Position numbers and translations under genes: made by a program. Of a stretch of DNA of 9,535 nt, positions 1 through 7,208 are shown one piece after another. The number at the start of each line of letters is the position of its first letter. The first letter of the stretch is position 1. Source of the DNA: X23 sp050251575 (lineage in GTDB: Bacteria; Bacillota; Clostridia; SK-Y3); assembly GCA_050251575.1 (NCBI GenBank), contig JBFWMP010000109.1, positions 1 through 9,535 of the forward strand, written 5' to 3'. The notes under the pieces are model-generated. The model was not told the origin of the DNA and did not search any database. It saw only the letters and a list, made by a program, of their open reading frames with translations.

Positions 1-811
1 AACTTAGCAAGTTCTCAATATCTATTCTTGCTAAGCTTCCAATCTTTTTCAATGTTTCCCCTTTATTACCTATAATTATCCCTTTATGTGAATCTTTCTC
101 ACAGTATATATTGGCACTAACTTCTAGTACATTTTTATTGCCTCCGTTTTTCATAGATACTACTTCAACTGCCACCCCATGCGGTACTTCTTTTTGAAGA
201 AGCTGCAAGATCTTTTCCCTGATAATTTCTGCAGCAATTTGTTTTTCAGGTTGGTCAGTAATCATATCCTCAGGATAGTATTGGGGTCCTTGAGGAATAA
301 TCTTTTTTATGTCTTCTATAATAATGTTGATTCCATCATTATTCAATGCAGAAACCGGAATAATTGCATGGAAATCATAAAGTTTGCCATACTTCTCAAT
401 TAAAGGCAATACTAAGTCCTTTTTTACTAAGTCAATTTTATTGATGACTAATATTATTGGAGTATCAATATTGCGAAGATCTTCAATGATTTTTAATTCT
501 CCTGACCCTACACTTTTATCTGCTTCTACTACCAGCAAGATTACATCGACTTCATTCATCGTGTCTGTTGCTGTCCTGACCATGTATTCACCTAGCTTAT
601 TTTTAGGCTTGTGGATGCCTGGTGTATCCATAAAAACAACCTGACAATCCTCCGTAGATAAAATTGCAAGTACCTTATTTCTTGTTGTCTGAGGTTTATC
701 AGACATGATCGCAATTTTTTCACCAACCATCTGATTTAGCAAAGTTGATTTTCCCACATTAGGTCTTCCAATAATTGAAACAAATCCTGATTTAAATTTT
801 TTTTCGGTCAC
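1..811 (-). CDS. era: GTPase Era, ribosome small-subunit assembly (3' end beyond window)
   Basis: Era is a GTPase that binds 16S rRNA near its 3' end and helps mature the 30S subunit, acting in the cytoplasm and at the membrane. 270 residues are visible and the frame is open at the left edge; family members are about 300 residues, so roughly 30 C-terminal residues are missing. The G motifs are in order: G1 GRPNVGKST (15-23), G2 threonines 42-43 in KPQTTR, G3 DTPG (62-65), G4 NKID (124-127), G5 SAL (154-156). The C-terminal KH domain has begun, with GIIIGNKGETLKKIG near residues 245-260. The start is GTG at 811, preceded by AAGGAGTG at good spacing; no ATG fits. It follows cdd by 92 bases, a gap that holds a strong RNA hairpin. 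The order cdd-era is the usual Firmicute one. Identification is secure. Confidence 0.97.
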   Translation of the reverse strand, partial: MTEKKFKSGFVSIIGRPNVGKSTLLNQMVGEKIAIMSDKPQTTRNKVLAILSTEDCQVVFMDTPGIHKPKNKLGEYMVRTATDTMNEVDVILLVVEADKSVGSGELKIIEDLRNIDTPIILVINKIDLVKKDLVLPLIEKYGKLYDFHAIIPVSALNNDGINIIIEDIKKIIPQGPQYYPEDMITDQPEKQIAAEIIREKILQLLQKEVPHGVAVEVVSMKNGGNKNVLEVSANIYCEKDSHKGIIIGNKGETLKKIGSLARIDIENLLS

Positions 812-864
812 TTTATTATGCACTCCTTAAAATTTCAAATCTTCCTTGTCCACTGAATAACAGT

Positions 865-910
865 TTCTTAGGCTATGCCGAGAGCTACCGCCCTCACCAC
901 AGCCTAAGAA
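865..910 (-). other. 46-base RNA hairpin between cdd and era, including the cdd stop codon
   Basis: Read on the minus strand, TTCTTAGGCTGTG (910-898) pairs with CATAGCCTAAGAA (877-865) over 13 bp including one G-U. A 2x2 internal loop follows, then a 6-bp helix GAGGGC/GCTCTC (one G-U) closed by a GGTA tetraloop. Both wobble pairs would be A-C mismatches on the other strand, so the fold belongs to the transcript of cdd-era. The cdd stop TAG lies inside the left arm. A small 4-bp hairpin (ACTG/CAGT, 864-852) follows directly. There is no T-run after it, so it is not a standard intrinsic terminator; a processing site, mRNA-stability element or dispersed repeat are the alternatives. I do not recognise it as a known RNA family. 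Confidence 0.6.
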
Positions 911-1293
911 TCCTGTTTATAAAATGCATGAGGAAGTAGTTGTTCTAATTCAAATCTTTTTATATTTCCATCGTTGTCTCCTAAAACTATTTGGATATTA
1001 GGAGAAAATTCTGACATCACTTGCCGGCAAATACCACATGGAAAAGTTAGTCCATCGTTGTCTCCCTGAACCGCAATTGCTTCAAATTCTTTTTCCCCCT
1101 CTGAAATTGCTTTATAGATTGCAGTTCTTTCTGCGCAGCATGTAGCACCATAGGTAGCATTTTCAATATTACATCCGGTATAAATTTTCCCGCTTTTCGT
1201 AAGCAGTGCCGCACCTACCCTGAATTTAGAGTATGGCGAATATGAATTTTTTCTTGCTTCAGAAGCTAATTTCAGTAATTCTTTTTCATTCAT
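904..1293 (-). CDS. cdd: Cytidine deaminase
   Basis: This is a zinc-dependent deaminase converting cytidine or deoxycytidine to uridine or deoxyuridine in pyrimidine salvage. It is 129 residues long, matching the short homotetrameric class (about 130-136). The zinc site is complete: Cys53 and catalytic Glu55 in CCAERTA, and Cys86 and Cys89 in PCGICRQ. The substrate-contact segment FRVGAAL (24-30) and GCNIENA (40-46) are also present. The start is ATG at 1293, preceded by GAAGGAGCG at good spacing. The frame stays open upstream to 1344, but that extension runs through a palindromic repeat and lacks a ribosome site. It lies between the dgkA-PAP2 fusion and era, the usual order, but is separated from the former by about 300 bases of repeats, so it may need its own promoter; I see no convincing one. 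Confidence 0.97.
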   Translation of the reverse strand: MNEKELLKLASEARKNSYSPYSKFRVGAALLTKSGKIYTGCNIENATYGATCCAERTAIYKAISEGEKEFEAIAVQGDNDGLTFPCGICRQVMSEFSPNIQIVLGDNDGNIKRFELEQLLPHAFYKQDS

Positions 1294-1331
1294 TATTTCA
1301 CGCTCCTTCGATATAATATTCCATATAATCA

Positions 1332-1357
1332 CGGACAACCACATGTCGCCCCTGCAC
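1332..1357 (-). repeat. GNAGGG-type palindromic module A1
   Basis: On the minus strand this reads GTGCAGGGG, then GGGCGAC (1351-1345), loop ATGTG, then GTTGTCC (1339-1333) and G. With two G-U pairs the 7-bp stem is complete in minus-strand RNA. It has the same plan as the six GTAGGG modules described below, with GCAG in place of GTAG, and sits just upstream of the cdd ribosome-binding site. Confidence 0.5.
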
Positions 1358-1366
1358 TATTCTCCA

Positions 1367-1435
1367 TTGTCGTAGGGACGTATGGATATACGTCCGCTGT
1401 TGCCTATTTTCAGTCGTATATCCATACGACCCTAC
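1367..1435. repeat. 69-bp inverted twin palindrome, copy A (modules A2 and A3)
   Basis: This consists of two head-to-head modules. The plus-strand module (from 1372) has stem GGACGTAT/ATACGTCC (1376-1383 and 1388-1395) with loop GGAT. The minus-strand module (from 1435) has stem GTCGTAT/ATACGAC (1413-1419 and 1424-1430). Alternatively the whole element folds as one long hairpin: the outer arms 1372-1392 and 1415-1435 match at 20 of 21 positions around a 22-base centre. A second copy lies at 7710-7778; 61 of 69 bases agree without gaps by hand alignment. Confidence 0.85.
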
Positions 1436-1508
1436 ATATGGTGCATATGTCATCCATCGGATAATCAAATATGTAAAGATGATGCTTATTTATTGTAACA
1501 CGGTTATT

Positions 1509-1535
1509 GTAGGGAATGGTTCATAACCATTCCGC
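1509..1535 (+). repeat. GTAGGG-type palindromic module A4
   Basis: GTAG at 1509-1512 leads into GGAATGGTT (1513-1521), loop CAT, then AACCATTCC (1525-1533) and GC. The 9-bp stem is perfect. Its stem sequence is unrelated to that of the twin elements, but the 5' GTAGGG and 3' CCGC ends are the same, so it shares a design rather than simple ancestry of the stem. Confidence 0.65.
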
Positions 1536-1541
1536 ATATTC

Positions 1542-1607
1542 TGTCATTCTGAACGCAAGTGAAGAATCTTGAACTTGAAATGTAAAACCTAGATCCTTCA
1601 CTATGCG
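1542..1607. repeat. TGTCATTCTGA-type imperfect inverted repeat overlapping the end of dgkA-PAP2
   Basis: The left arm begins TGTCATTCTGA (1542-1552). CGCA (1554-1557) plus GTGAAGAATCT (1559-1569) pair with AGATCCTTCAC (1591-1601) plus TGCG (1604-1607); only one mismatch lies in the 11-bp core. From memory, this type of sequence recurs between genes in many bacterial genomes. A partial relative lies at 7787-7835. The right arm covers the last codon and stop of the kinase/phosphatase gene, so the transcript ends its reading frame inside the stem. There is no T-run, so termination is not shown. Confidence 0.65.
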
Positions 1608-2311
1608 ATATTTGATAAACTAAATAAAAATAATGTAACTACGGTACCTAACAACGCTCCTACTACAACTTGTATAGTACTATGAATTTTACTCTCTATT
1701 CTGCTTTGCGCAACCATTAAGCTTAGCAGCAGTGATAAAGTAATAATTATCGGACTCCTGGTAATAAAACATACTGTCGTGGTAATGGAAAAGGCTAAAG
1801 CAGAATGTCCACTCACAATCCCACCTTTTAACGGAGTCCCTGAATCATAAAATCCTTTAATTAAAAAAGTCAGTATCAGCACAATCAACAATGAAATAAA
1901 ACCAATGTGCAAAGGGGTCTGCCTGACTTTATCAAATAAATTCACAAGTGAATTTATAAGCCGTGGTTTGCTAAAAAACAATATATATGCTACTACAAGC
2001 GCATTTACTGCTGCAATTAATACTGCTCCAGCAGCTGTATCTTTCGCTATCTTGGCAAGTGGATGGTAGGTATCTACAAGCATATCTACCACTTTTTCTA
2101 TTGCAGTATTCATTAATTCTGCTACAAATACAAGCATTATGGTAACTACTAGAATCAATAATTCTAAACGGCTAAAATCATAGAAGAGGCTGAGTAATAA
2201 TACCCCTAATGCTGCTACACAATGGATCTTCAGATTTCTTTCTGTTTTGATGCCATATATAATCCCATTAATAGCATTATTAAAGCTGTCAAATATATTT
2301 CTGCTGCTCAT
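1601..2311 (-). CDS. DgkA-type undecaprenol/diacylglycerol kinase fused to PAP2 phosphatase
   Basis: 236-residue membrane protein with two domains. Residues 1-115 are a DgkA-family kinase, in Gram-positives generally an undecaprenol kinase: ERNLKIH (24-30), AELMNTAIEKVVD (64-76) with acidic Glu65, Glu72 and Asp76, AKDTAAGA (89-96), and three membrane helices. Residues 130-232 are a PAP2-type phosphatase with about four helices: GTPLKGG (158-164), SGHSALAF (167-174), and SR (203-204) with His210. The usual RP of motif 1 is TP, and the Asp four residues after the motif-3 His is Gln. B. subtilis DgkA is about 123 residues with no phosphatase domain. ATG 2311 has GGGGG six bases upstream; GTG 2314 is too close. 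It starts 15 bases after the ybeY stop. Together the domains could phosphorylate and dephosphorylate a lipid carrier; direction and substrate are inferred. The last codons lie inside a repeat. Confidence 0.92.
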   Translation of the reverse strand: MSSRNIFDSFNNAINGIIYGIKTERNLKIHCVAALGVLLLSLFYDFSRLELLILVVTIMLVFVAELMNTAIEKVVDMLVDTYHPLAKIAKDTAAGAVLIAAVNALVVAYILFFSKPRLINSLVNLFDKVRQTPLHIGFISLLIVLILTFLIKGFYDSGTPLKGGIVSGHSALAFSITTTVCFITRSPIIITLSLLLSLMVAQSRIESKIHSTIQVVVGALLGTVVTLFLFSLSNIA

Positions 2312-2326
2312 CACAGACCCCCATAA

Positions 2327-2833
2327 TTATTCTCTTGTTAAGCTTAATTCATGCAGTACTTGTTCTTCCTTATCCCTCATTTCCTGTGCATCAGACTCCT
2401 CCGCATGGTCATATCCAAGCAAATGGAACATAGAATGAACTGTCAGAAATCCAATCTCCCGTTCGAAGGAGTGACCATACTCTTCAGCCTGTTCTGCCGC
2501 CCTCTCAAGAGATAATACAATATCACCCAAAACAAGCAGCTTATCATCCAAATTATAGTCGCCTGCGGTATATTCTTCCACCACGTTCCCATTGTTATCA
2601 AAATTCAACATAGGAAATGATAGTACATCTGTCACTGAATTCTTTGCTCTATATTGTTTATTGATTTCTTTAATTTGCTCATTATTTACAAGAGTGACAC
2701 TCACTTCTACGTCCTTTTTAAATTCTTCAAATTCAAGCACCGTCTTAATGCTTTTTGAAATAAGACTTTCTAAATTACGATCTATCACAATAAGTTCTTG
2801 ATTATTCTCGATGAGTATCTCTATGTTGTTCAA
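2327..2833 (-). CDS. ybeY: Endoribonuclease / rRNA maturation factor YbeY
   Basis: YbeY is a metal-dependent single-strand endoribonuclease involved in 16S rRNA 3'-end maturation and ribosome quality control. The protein has 168 residues, slightly longer than usual (about 155). The signature zinc site is intact: His133, His137 and His143 in TVHSMFHLLGYDH. The other hallmark segments are VTDVLSFP (67-74) and LGDIVLS (102-108). The start is TTG at 2833, with AGGAG ten bases upstream; there is no ATG alternative before the conserved region. It overlaps the end of pgpH by 32 bases, so translation is probably coupled, and is followed 15 bases later by the DgkA-PAP2 gene. Proximity to era fits a shared role in 30S biogenesis. 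Confidence 0.96.
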   Translation of the reverse strand: MNNIEILIENNQELIVIDRNLESLISKSIKTVLEFEEFKKDVEVSVTLVNNEQIKEINKQYRAKNSVTDVLSFPMLNFDNNGNVVEEYTAGDYNLDDKLLVLGDIVLSLERAAEQAEEYGHSFEREIGFLTVHSMFHLLGYDHAEESDAQEMRDKEEQVLHELSLTRE

Positions 2834-4964
2834 CGCTTATCATCTCCTGACAATCCCCTTCTGCTTCACTAATAACAATTCCATTGTTTTTCATCTTTAT
2901 CTCCGGATATTCAATTCTTTCGTGAAAAAATCCACCTAATACTCTTACGAATGTTTTTGCCACAGTATCTAAATCCTTTAGTGTCAAATCACACATATCC
3001 AGTTGACCATCATCTAATTTATCTTTAATAATTTTCCTTACCATTCCCTCAATTTTACCTTCTGTTCTTTCGGATAATGAACGGATTGCTGCCTCAACGC
3101 TATCAGCAAGCATTACTACTGCAGCTTCTATAGTCTGCGGCTTTGGTCCATCATACCTAAAATCTTCTGGTTTTACAGTTTTACGAACATCATCGTTTTG
3201 AGCCTTATGGTAAAAATATGCTGTCATTGTTGTACCATGATGCTGTTTAATAATATCACGGATAAATAACGGTATTTTATTTTCTTTTGCTATTTCCTCG
3301 CCATCTTTCGTATGAGAAGTAATAACAAATGTACTAAGATTAGGAGCCATTCTATCATGAGGATTATCGTCAAATTGGTTTTCTTTGAAAAAGTAAGGTC
3401 TTTTTAGTTTCCCAATATCATGATAATATGCGCCAACTCTAGCTAATAACGCATTCCCTCCAATTGCTTCAGCAGCAGCCTCTGCCAAGTTTCCTACCAT
3501 CAAACTATGGTGATACGTTCCTGGTGCTTCCATTAGTAGTCTTTTTAATAAAGGCTGATTTGGATTAGATAACTCTAACAGCTTTAATGGTGTTATGATA
3601 TTAAAAGTTGCTTCCCAAAATGGCAGAGTGCCTATTGCGATAACAATAGATACAAGTCCATTTAAAATACCATAAAAGCTATCTATAAGAATAATATTCA
3701 ATTCATTTGTGCCAAGTAATCCAAAACTGATAATCAGTAATGCATTTACAATACTGGTTATTATTCCGGCAATAACCAACTTATTCCTTTGATATGTCTT
3801 AGTTACGGCAAGTGCAGCAATAGTTCCGCTAAATAAGGATATATATATAAAATTAGTATCCCCTTTTATAAGCAGCCCTATAAAAATACTTAAAATAAAA
3901 TTAATAAGAATCGCCAGTTTGGTATCCAGAAGAATTGCAATTAACATTGCAGCAGCTGAAACCGGAATCACATAATGAGGTATCTGCCTGAAGCTGAAAG
4001 GAATAAGCAGAATCAAAATAAATATTAATCCTAATAGGATTAAATTACTGCGGTCATCAACCATTGCAGGTTTAAAGTAATATAAATACGCACTTATCGT
4101 CAAGAAGGATAACGCTACAATAAATATAATTCCCCCAACGTACTTGTAATCAATTATTTCCTGCTTTTCTATGAGTCCTAAATCTTCCAGAACCTGTATA
4201 TGCTCCGGCATGATTTTTTCGCCTTTGCCAACTATTTTTTCACCCTTTTTATATTGCTTTTCCTCGATACTATTACGCGCAGACTCTTTAGCCAAATCTG
4301 TCTTCTGAATATTAACAAACTTGTTTGGCTCAATAACCTCTGCAATAATGTCATAAGATAAATCTTTAAGTTTCTGGTTAATTTCAATCTTTTGCAGAAT
4401 CTCTTTTCCATAACTGAGTGCTTCTTGAATAGATTGCGCTGTAACACCTTTATCCATCACCTGTGTATGAATATTCTGCAAAGTAATCTGCAGCTGTGCA
4501 ACTTCACTATCACTCATTTGTATAAATGTTAAAAGCTTTTTTTCATCCAGTTGAAGCATTGACATTTCATTTAACTTTTTCACCTTTATTTCTTGTGTCA
4601 GATTCACCATTCCTCTTACGAGATGGACATCAGATAAAAATTCATAGATTCTGTTCCGTGAACGATTAGTAATTTTATCATCAAGCTCAAAATATGGTTC
4701 TACCCTACTTTCTGCTTCAATCCTTAATCTTTGGGTAGTGAGCTTGTCCACAATATCTCTAGGCGCAAAAATATCTACCGGACTAATCCCGTTTACCTCT
4801 AAATCATATTTTTCCGGAGCTGCCCCGCTGATAATGATAAAAAGTACAATGACAAAGCAGACAGCCATAATCAATATTTTGTGCAACAGCCGTGAATCTA
4901 GCAGTTTGAAATTTGATTTCAAACCAAATCTTTTTAACAGCACAGCATTGCCCCCCATTATCAT
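2802..4964 (-). CDS. pgpH: Cyclic-di-AMP phosphodiesterase PgpH (7TM-HD family)
   Basis: Membrane-bound HD-domain phosphodiesterase; characterised relatives hydrolyse c-di-AMP to pApA. 720 residues, close to the B. subtilis YqfF length of about 711. Order: one membrane helix (about 29-46), a large extracytoplasmic 7TMR-HDED region (50-270), seven membrane helices (about 275-455), a cytoplasmic HD domain (480-640) and a short tail. HD metal ligands are visible: His485/His486 in YHHSLMVGN, His515-Asp516 in YYHDIGKLKRPYFF, His551, His575-His576 and Asp621 in MLADSVEAA. The start is uncertain. ATG 4964 and ATG 4958 have weak upstream sites, while GTG 4943 has a GGGGGG run seven bases before it, matching the G-run sites of neighbours and giving 713 residues. 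It begins 9 bases after the phoH stop and overlaps ybeY by 32 bases. Confidence 0.95.
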   Translation of the reverse strand: MIMGGNAVLLKRFGLKSNFKLLDSRLLHKILIMAVCFVIVLFIIISGAAPEKYDLEVNGISPVDIFAPRDIVDKLTTQRLRIEAESRVEPYFELDDKITNRSRNRIYEFLSDVHLVRGMVNLTQEIKVKKLNEMSMLQLDEKKLLTFIQMSDSEVAQLQITLQNIHTQVMDKGVTAQSIQEALSYGKEILQKIEINQKLKDLSYDIIAEVIEPNKFVNIQKTDLAKESARNSIEEKQYKKGEKIVGKGEKIMPEHIQVLEDLGLIEKQEIIDYKYVGGIIFIVALSFLTISAYLYYFKPAMVDDRSNLILLGLIFILILLIPFSFRQIPHYVIPVSAAAMLIAILLDTKLAILINFILSIFIGLLIKGDTNFIYISLFSGTIAALAVTKTYQRNKLVIAGIITSIVNALLIISFGLLGTNELNIILIDSFYGILNGLVSIVIAIGTLPFWEATFNIITPLKLLELSNPNQPLLKRLLMEAPGTYHHSLMVGNLAEAAAEAIGGNALLARVGAYYHDIGKLKRPYFFKENQFDDNPHDRMAPNLSTFVITSHTKDGEEIAKENKIPLFIRDIIKQHHGTTMTAYFYHKAQNDDVRKTVKPEDFRYDGPKPQTIEAAVVMLADSVEAAIRSLSERTEGKIEGMVRKIIKDKLDDGQLDMCDLTLKDLDTVAKTFVRVLGGFFHERIEYPEIKMKNNGIVISEAEGDCQEMISVEQHRDTHRE

Positions 4965-4973
4965 TTGATTTTT

Positions 4974-5954
4974 CTATCTTTCTTGTTTTTCAATTCCCTC
5001 ATCAAACTTTTCATATGCCTTAATAATTTTTTGCACTAGCGGATGTCGGACAACATCTTTTTCTGTAAGAAAAACAAACTCTAATCCTTCAATATTTTTC
5101 AAAATTTTAATTGCTTCCTTTAAGCCCGATCGCTTTCCCATCGGTAAGTCAATTTGAGTAATATCACCTGTGATGATTGCCTTTGATCCGAATCCGATCC
5201 TTGTGAGAAACATCTTCATTTGCTCCGGCGTCGTATTCTGAGCCTCGTCAAGGATAATATAGGCATCATCTAATGTTCGTCCTCTCATATAGGCTAATGG
5301 TGCAATTTCTATCATCCCTCTTTCGAGGTATTTTTGATATGTTTCCACTCCAAGCATATCATATAATGCATCATAAAGCGGTCTTAAATATGGATCAACC
5401 TTATTTTGTAAATCGCCCGGCAGAAATCCCAATTTTTCACCTGCCTCTACTGCAGGTCTGGTAAGAATGATTTTGTTTACCTCCTTATTTCTGAAAGCAG
5501 TAACTGCCATCGCAACTGCAAGATAGGTTTTACCAGTTCCGGCAGGACCTACCCCAAAAACTATCACATTCTTCTTAATCGCTTCAATATATCTTTTTTG
5601 TCCAAGGGTTTTAGATTTAATTGGCTTGCCACGCGCAGTCAGACAAATACAGTCTTCCCCCAATGTGTTAATCTTATCTTCTTGGCCTTCGTCTACCAAT
5701 GAAATAATATATCTTACATTTTGTTCCTTAATTGCTTCTCCTCTGGCTGAAAGATTCAATAATCCGCCAAGTACTTTAATCGCATTTCCTGCCTTATCTT
5801 CTTCCCCTATAATCTTCAATTCATTTCCACGGTTTAATATTTTGACATCAAACTTATCTTCAATAATTTTTACATTCTCATCAAAACTCCCAAACACATT
5901 AATAATTTGTTCCATCCTATCCACTTCGAGAGTCTTTTCGATTATATTCCCCAA
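4974..5954 (-). CDS. phoH: PhoH-family ATPase
   Basis: PhoH is a cytoplasmic P-loop ATPase related to the helicase superfamily; its exact role is unsettled, with RNA metabolism favoured because it commonly neighbours ybeY. The product is 326 residues, near the usual 320. An N-terminal domain (about 15-85) precedes the ATPase core. Walker A is GPAGTGKT (136-143), Walker B is IILDEAQN (233-240), and the family segments LTRPAVEAGEKLGFLPGD, GRTLDDAYI and ITGDITQIDLP are present. Start choice: AGGAGG (5967-5962) is one base from ATG 5960, too close, but exactly seven bases from TTG 5954, which I prefer; using the ATG adds only two residues. The yqfD stop codon lies within this ribosome site (CTAGGAGG), implying coupled translation. 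Confidence 0.96.
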   Translation of the reverse strand: MGNIIEKTLEVDRMEQIINVFGSFDENVKIIEDKFDVKILNRGNELKIIGEEDKAGNAIKVLGGLLNLSARGEAIKEQNVRYIISLVDEGQEDKINTLGEDCICLTARGKPIKSKTLGQKRYIEAIKKNVIVFGVGPAGTGKTYLAVAMAVTAFRNKEVNKIILTRPAVEAGEKLGFLPGDLQNKVDPYLRPLYDALYDMLGVETYQKYLERGMIEIAPLAYMRGRTLDDAYIILDEAQNTTPEQMKMFLTRIGFGSKAIITGDITQIDLPMGKRSGLKEAIKILKNIEGLEFVFLTEKDVVRHPLVQKIIKAYEKFDEGIEKQER

Positions 5955-5965
5955 AGCCATTCCTC

Positions 5966-7198
5966 CTAGCTCTTATTTACTTCTTCCTTTGTATCTATTT
6001 GCCTATCATCTTTTATTATTTCTTCCTGAATACCTATTTCTTCAACTGCTTCTACAAGTAATTTAACAAAAACATTATGCTCATCAATATATATATATTC
6101 TGACTGCTGATCTACAACTTCAGCTCCTTCAGCAAGAATCAATCTTAATTCTTCATTCATTGATTCAACTGCTTGTGAGACAGCATCCTCCAGGCTGATT
6201 TCTTCTTGTTCAATAAGAACCTCTTCATATACATTGCTTTCATATGCTAGAGGAAGGATATAATCCTTCCCTAAGGTTAACTCATTTCTATTAGTAATTT
6301 TATCATACTCCGTATAAGGAATACTACCATTTAGATATAAATTTATTTGTTTATCTAAAATCTTCAGCGAATTTTTTACTATCTTATCACCTGTCTTTAT
6401 TCTTTTCAATTTTTTTAGAGATACTTCAGCAGATTGTTCATACCACGTTCTAGCCTTTATTGAAGCCACAGAATGCGTATATCTTATTCCCTGAACTTTA
6501 CTGTCTAACACACCACTAACCAGCAGTTGGCCTTTGGTTACCGTATCTCCTATCTTTACCATTGGCTGACCGCTTTTTACAATCATGCTTTTAATAACCC
6601 CATCTTTTACTGCAATCGTATTACAGGGTATATGCTTCTCAACAATTTTAGGAGGCATTTTACGTTCTTTAATATCAATCACTGCTTTAGTTCCTTTGAT
6701 ATCTATTCCAATCCATGAAAGCTGATTCATCCGGAGCATCATGTGATTTTCAGTAATTTCTGTATCTAATCCTATCTTAAAAGAACCAACCTTAAGACCA
6801 CTTTGTTCCAAATATGCTATAATCTCATCTTTATTAAGGGTATCACTACAAGTTATTTCTATAGTCCATATGAAAGATGTCAAATACCATAATAAAACAC
6901 AAAATAATAAAACCCCTAACGCAAAGGTTTTTCTTTTTCTATATCTATGCATGATAAAGGGAGTACCTTTTTTACTTAAAATTTCTACCTTGCATTTGGT
7001 TTTGTGCGCGATAGGTCTTAAGGCTTTAAATCCACGAATGCTCACTTTCATTTTAACTGTACAACTGTTAACCTTTTTTATATCCCATAAATATATTTGC
7101 CTTCTTGTACAAATATTTATGAATTTTTCAATAAAGTATCCCTCTACCTTGATAGTCACATAACCTTTCAAATAATTAAATAAATTCACCAGCAGCAT
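5966..7198 (-). CDS. yqfD: Sporulation protein YqfD
   Basis: YqfD is a membrane protein of endospore-formers, in B. subtilis expressed in the mother cell under sigma-E and required for efficient sporulation; its biochemical role is not known. 410 residues (B. subtilis about 398). A cytoplasmic N-terminal region (1-85), rich in basic residues near RYRKRK (85-90), precedes one membrane helix (about 92-112), followed by an outer part that begins with a POTRA-like stretch (SDTLNKDEI...GLKVGSFKIGLD) and contains the family motif GTKAVIDIKER, then a lipoyl-like hairpin segment (VKIGDTVTKGQLLVSG). The C-terminus is acidic and ends in a charged tail. ATG 7198 has AGGAGTG five bases upstream. It lies 10 bases after yqfC, and its stop is embedded in the phoH ribosome site. 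No sigma-E-type promoter was identified by eye. Confidence 0.94.
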   Translation of the reverse strand: MLLVNLFNYLKGYVTIKVEGYFIEKFINICTRRQIYLWDIKKVNSCTVKMKVSIRGFKALRPIAHKTKCKVEILSKKGTPFIMHRYRKRKTFALGVLLFCVLLWYLTSFIWTIEITCSDTLNKDEIIAYLEQSGLKVGSFKIGLDTEITENHMMLRMNQLSWIGIDIKGTKAVIDIKERKMPPKIVEKHIPCNTIAVKDGVIKSMIVKSGQPMVKIGDTVTKGQLLVSGVLDSKVQGIRYTHSVASIKARTWYEQSAEVSLKKLKRIKTGDKIVKNSLKILDKQINLYLNGSIPYTEYDKITNRNELTLGKDYILPLAYESNVYEEVLIEQEEISLEDAVSQAVESMNEELRLILAEGAEVVDQQSEYIYIDEHNVFVKLLVEAVEEIGIQEEIIKDDRQIDTKEEVNKS

Positions 7199-7208
7199 AT
7201 TTTCACTC

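Noticed and set aside
384..644. Plus-strand open frame of 86 codons
   Set aside because: It lies wholly antisense within era, whose GTPase motifs are intact; it has no ribosome site or recognisable domain.
865..910. Integron attC site suggested by the AGCCTAAG/CTTAGGCT arms
   Set aside because: The arms differ from the GCCTAAC/GTTAGGC core, there is no GTT cleavage core, no unpaired extrahelical bases in the expected pattern, and no integrase or cassette is present.
1305..1337. Promoter for cdd: TTGTCC with 17-base spacing to TATATC
   Set aside because: It would start transcription inside the cdd ribosome site, and its -35 part belongs to the palindromic module, so the match is probably chance.
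1294..1344. Upstream extension of cdd by 17 residues
   Set aside because: The extension translates part of a palindromic repeat and has no ribosome site, while ATG 1293 has GGAGCG and gives the normal protein length.
5626..6066. Plus-strand open frame of 146 codons
   Set aside because: It is antisense to the phoH 5' part and the yqfD 3' end, both clearly real. Its composition (Ser, Pro, Ile, Leu rich) is what antisense reading of AT-rich coding DNA gives.
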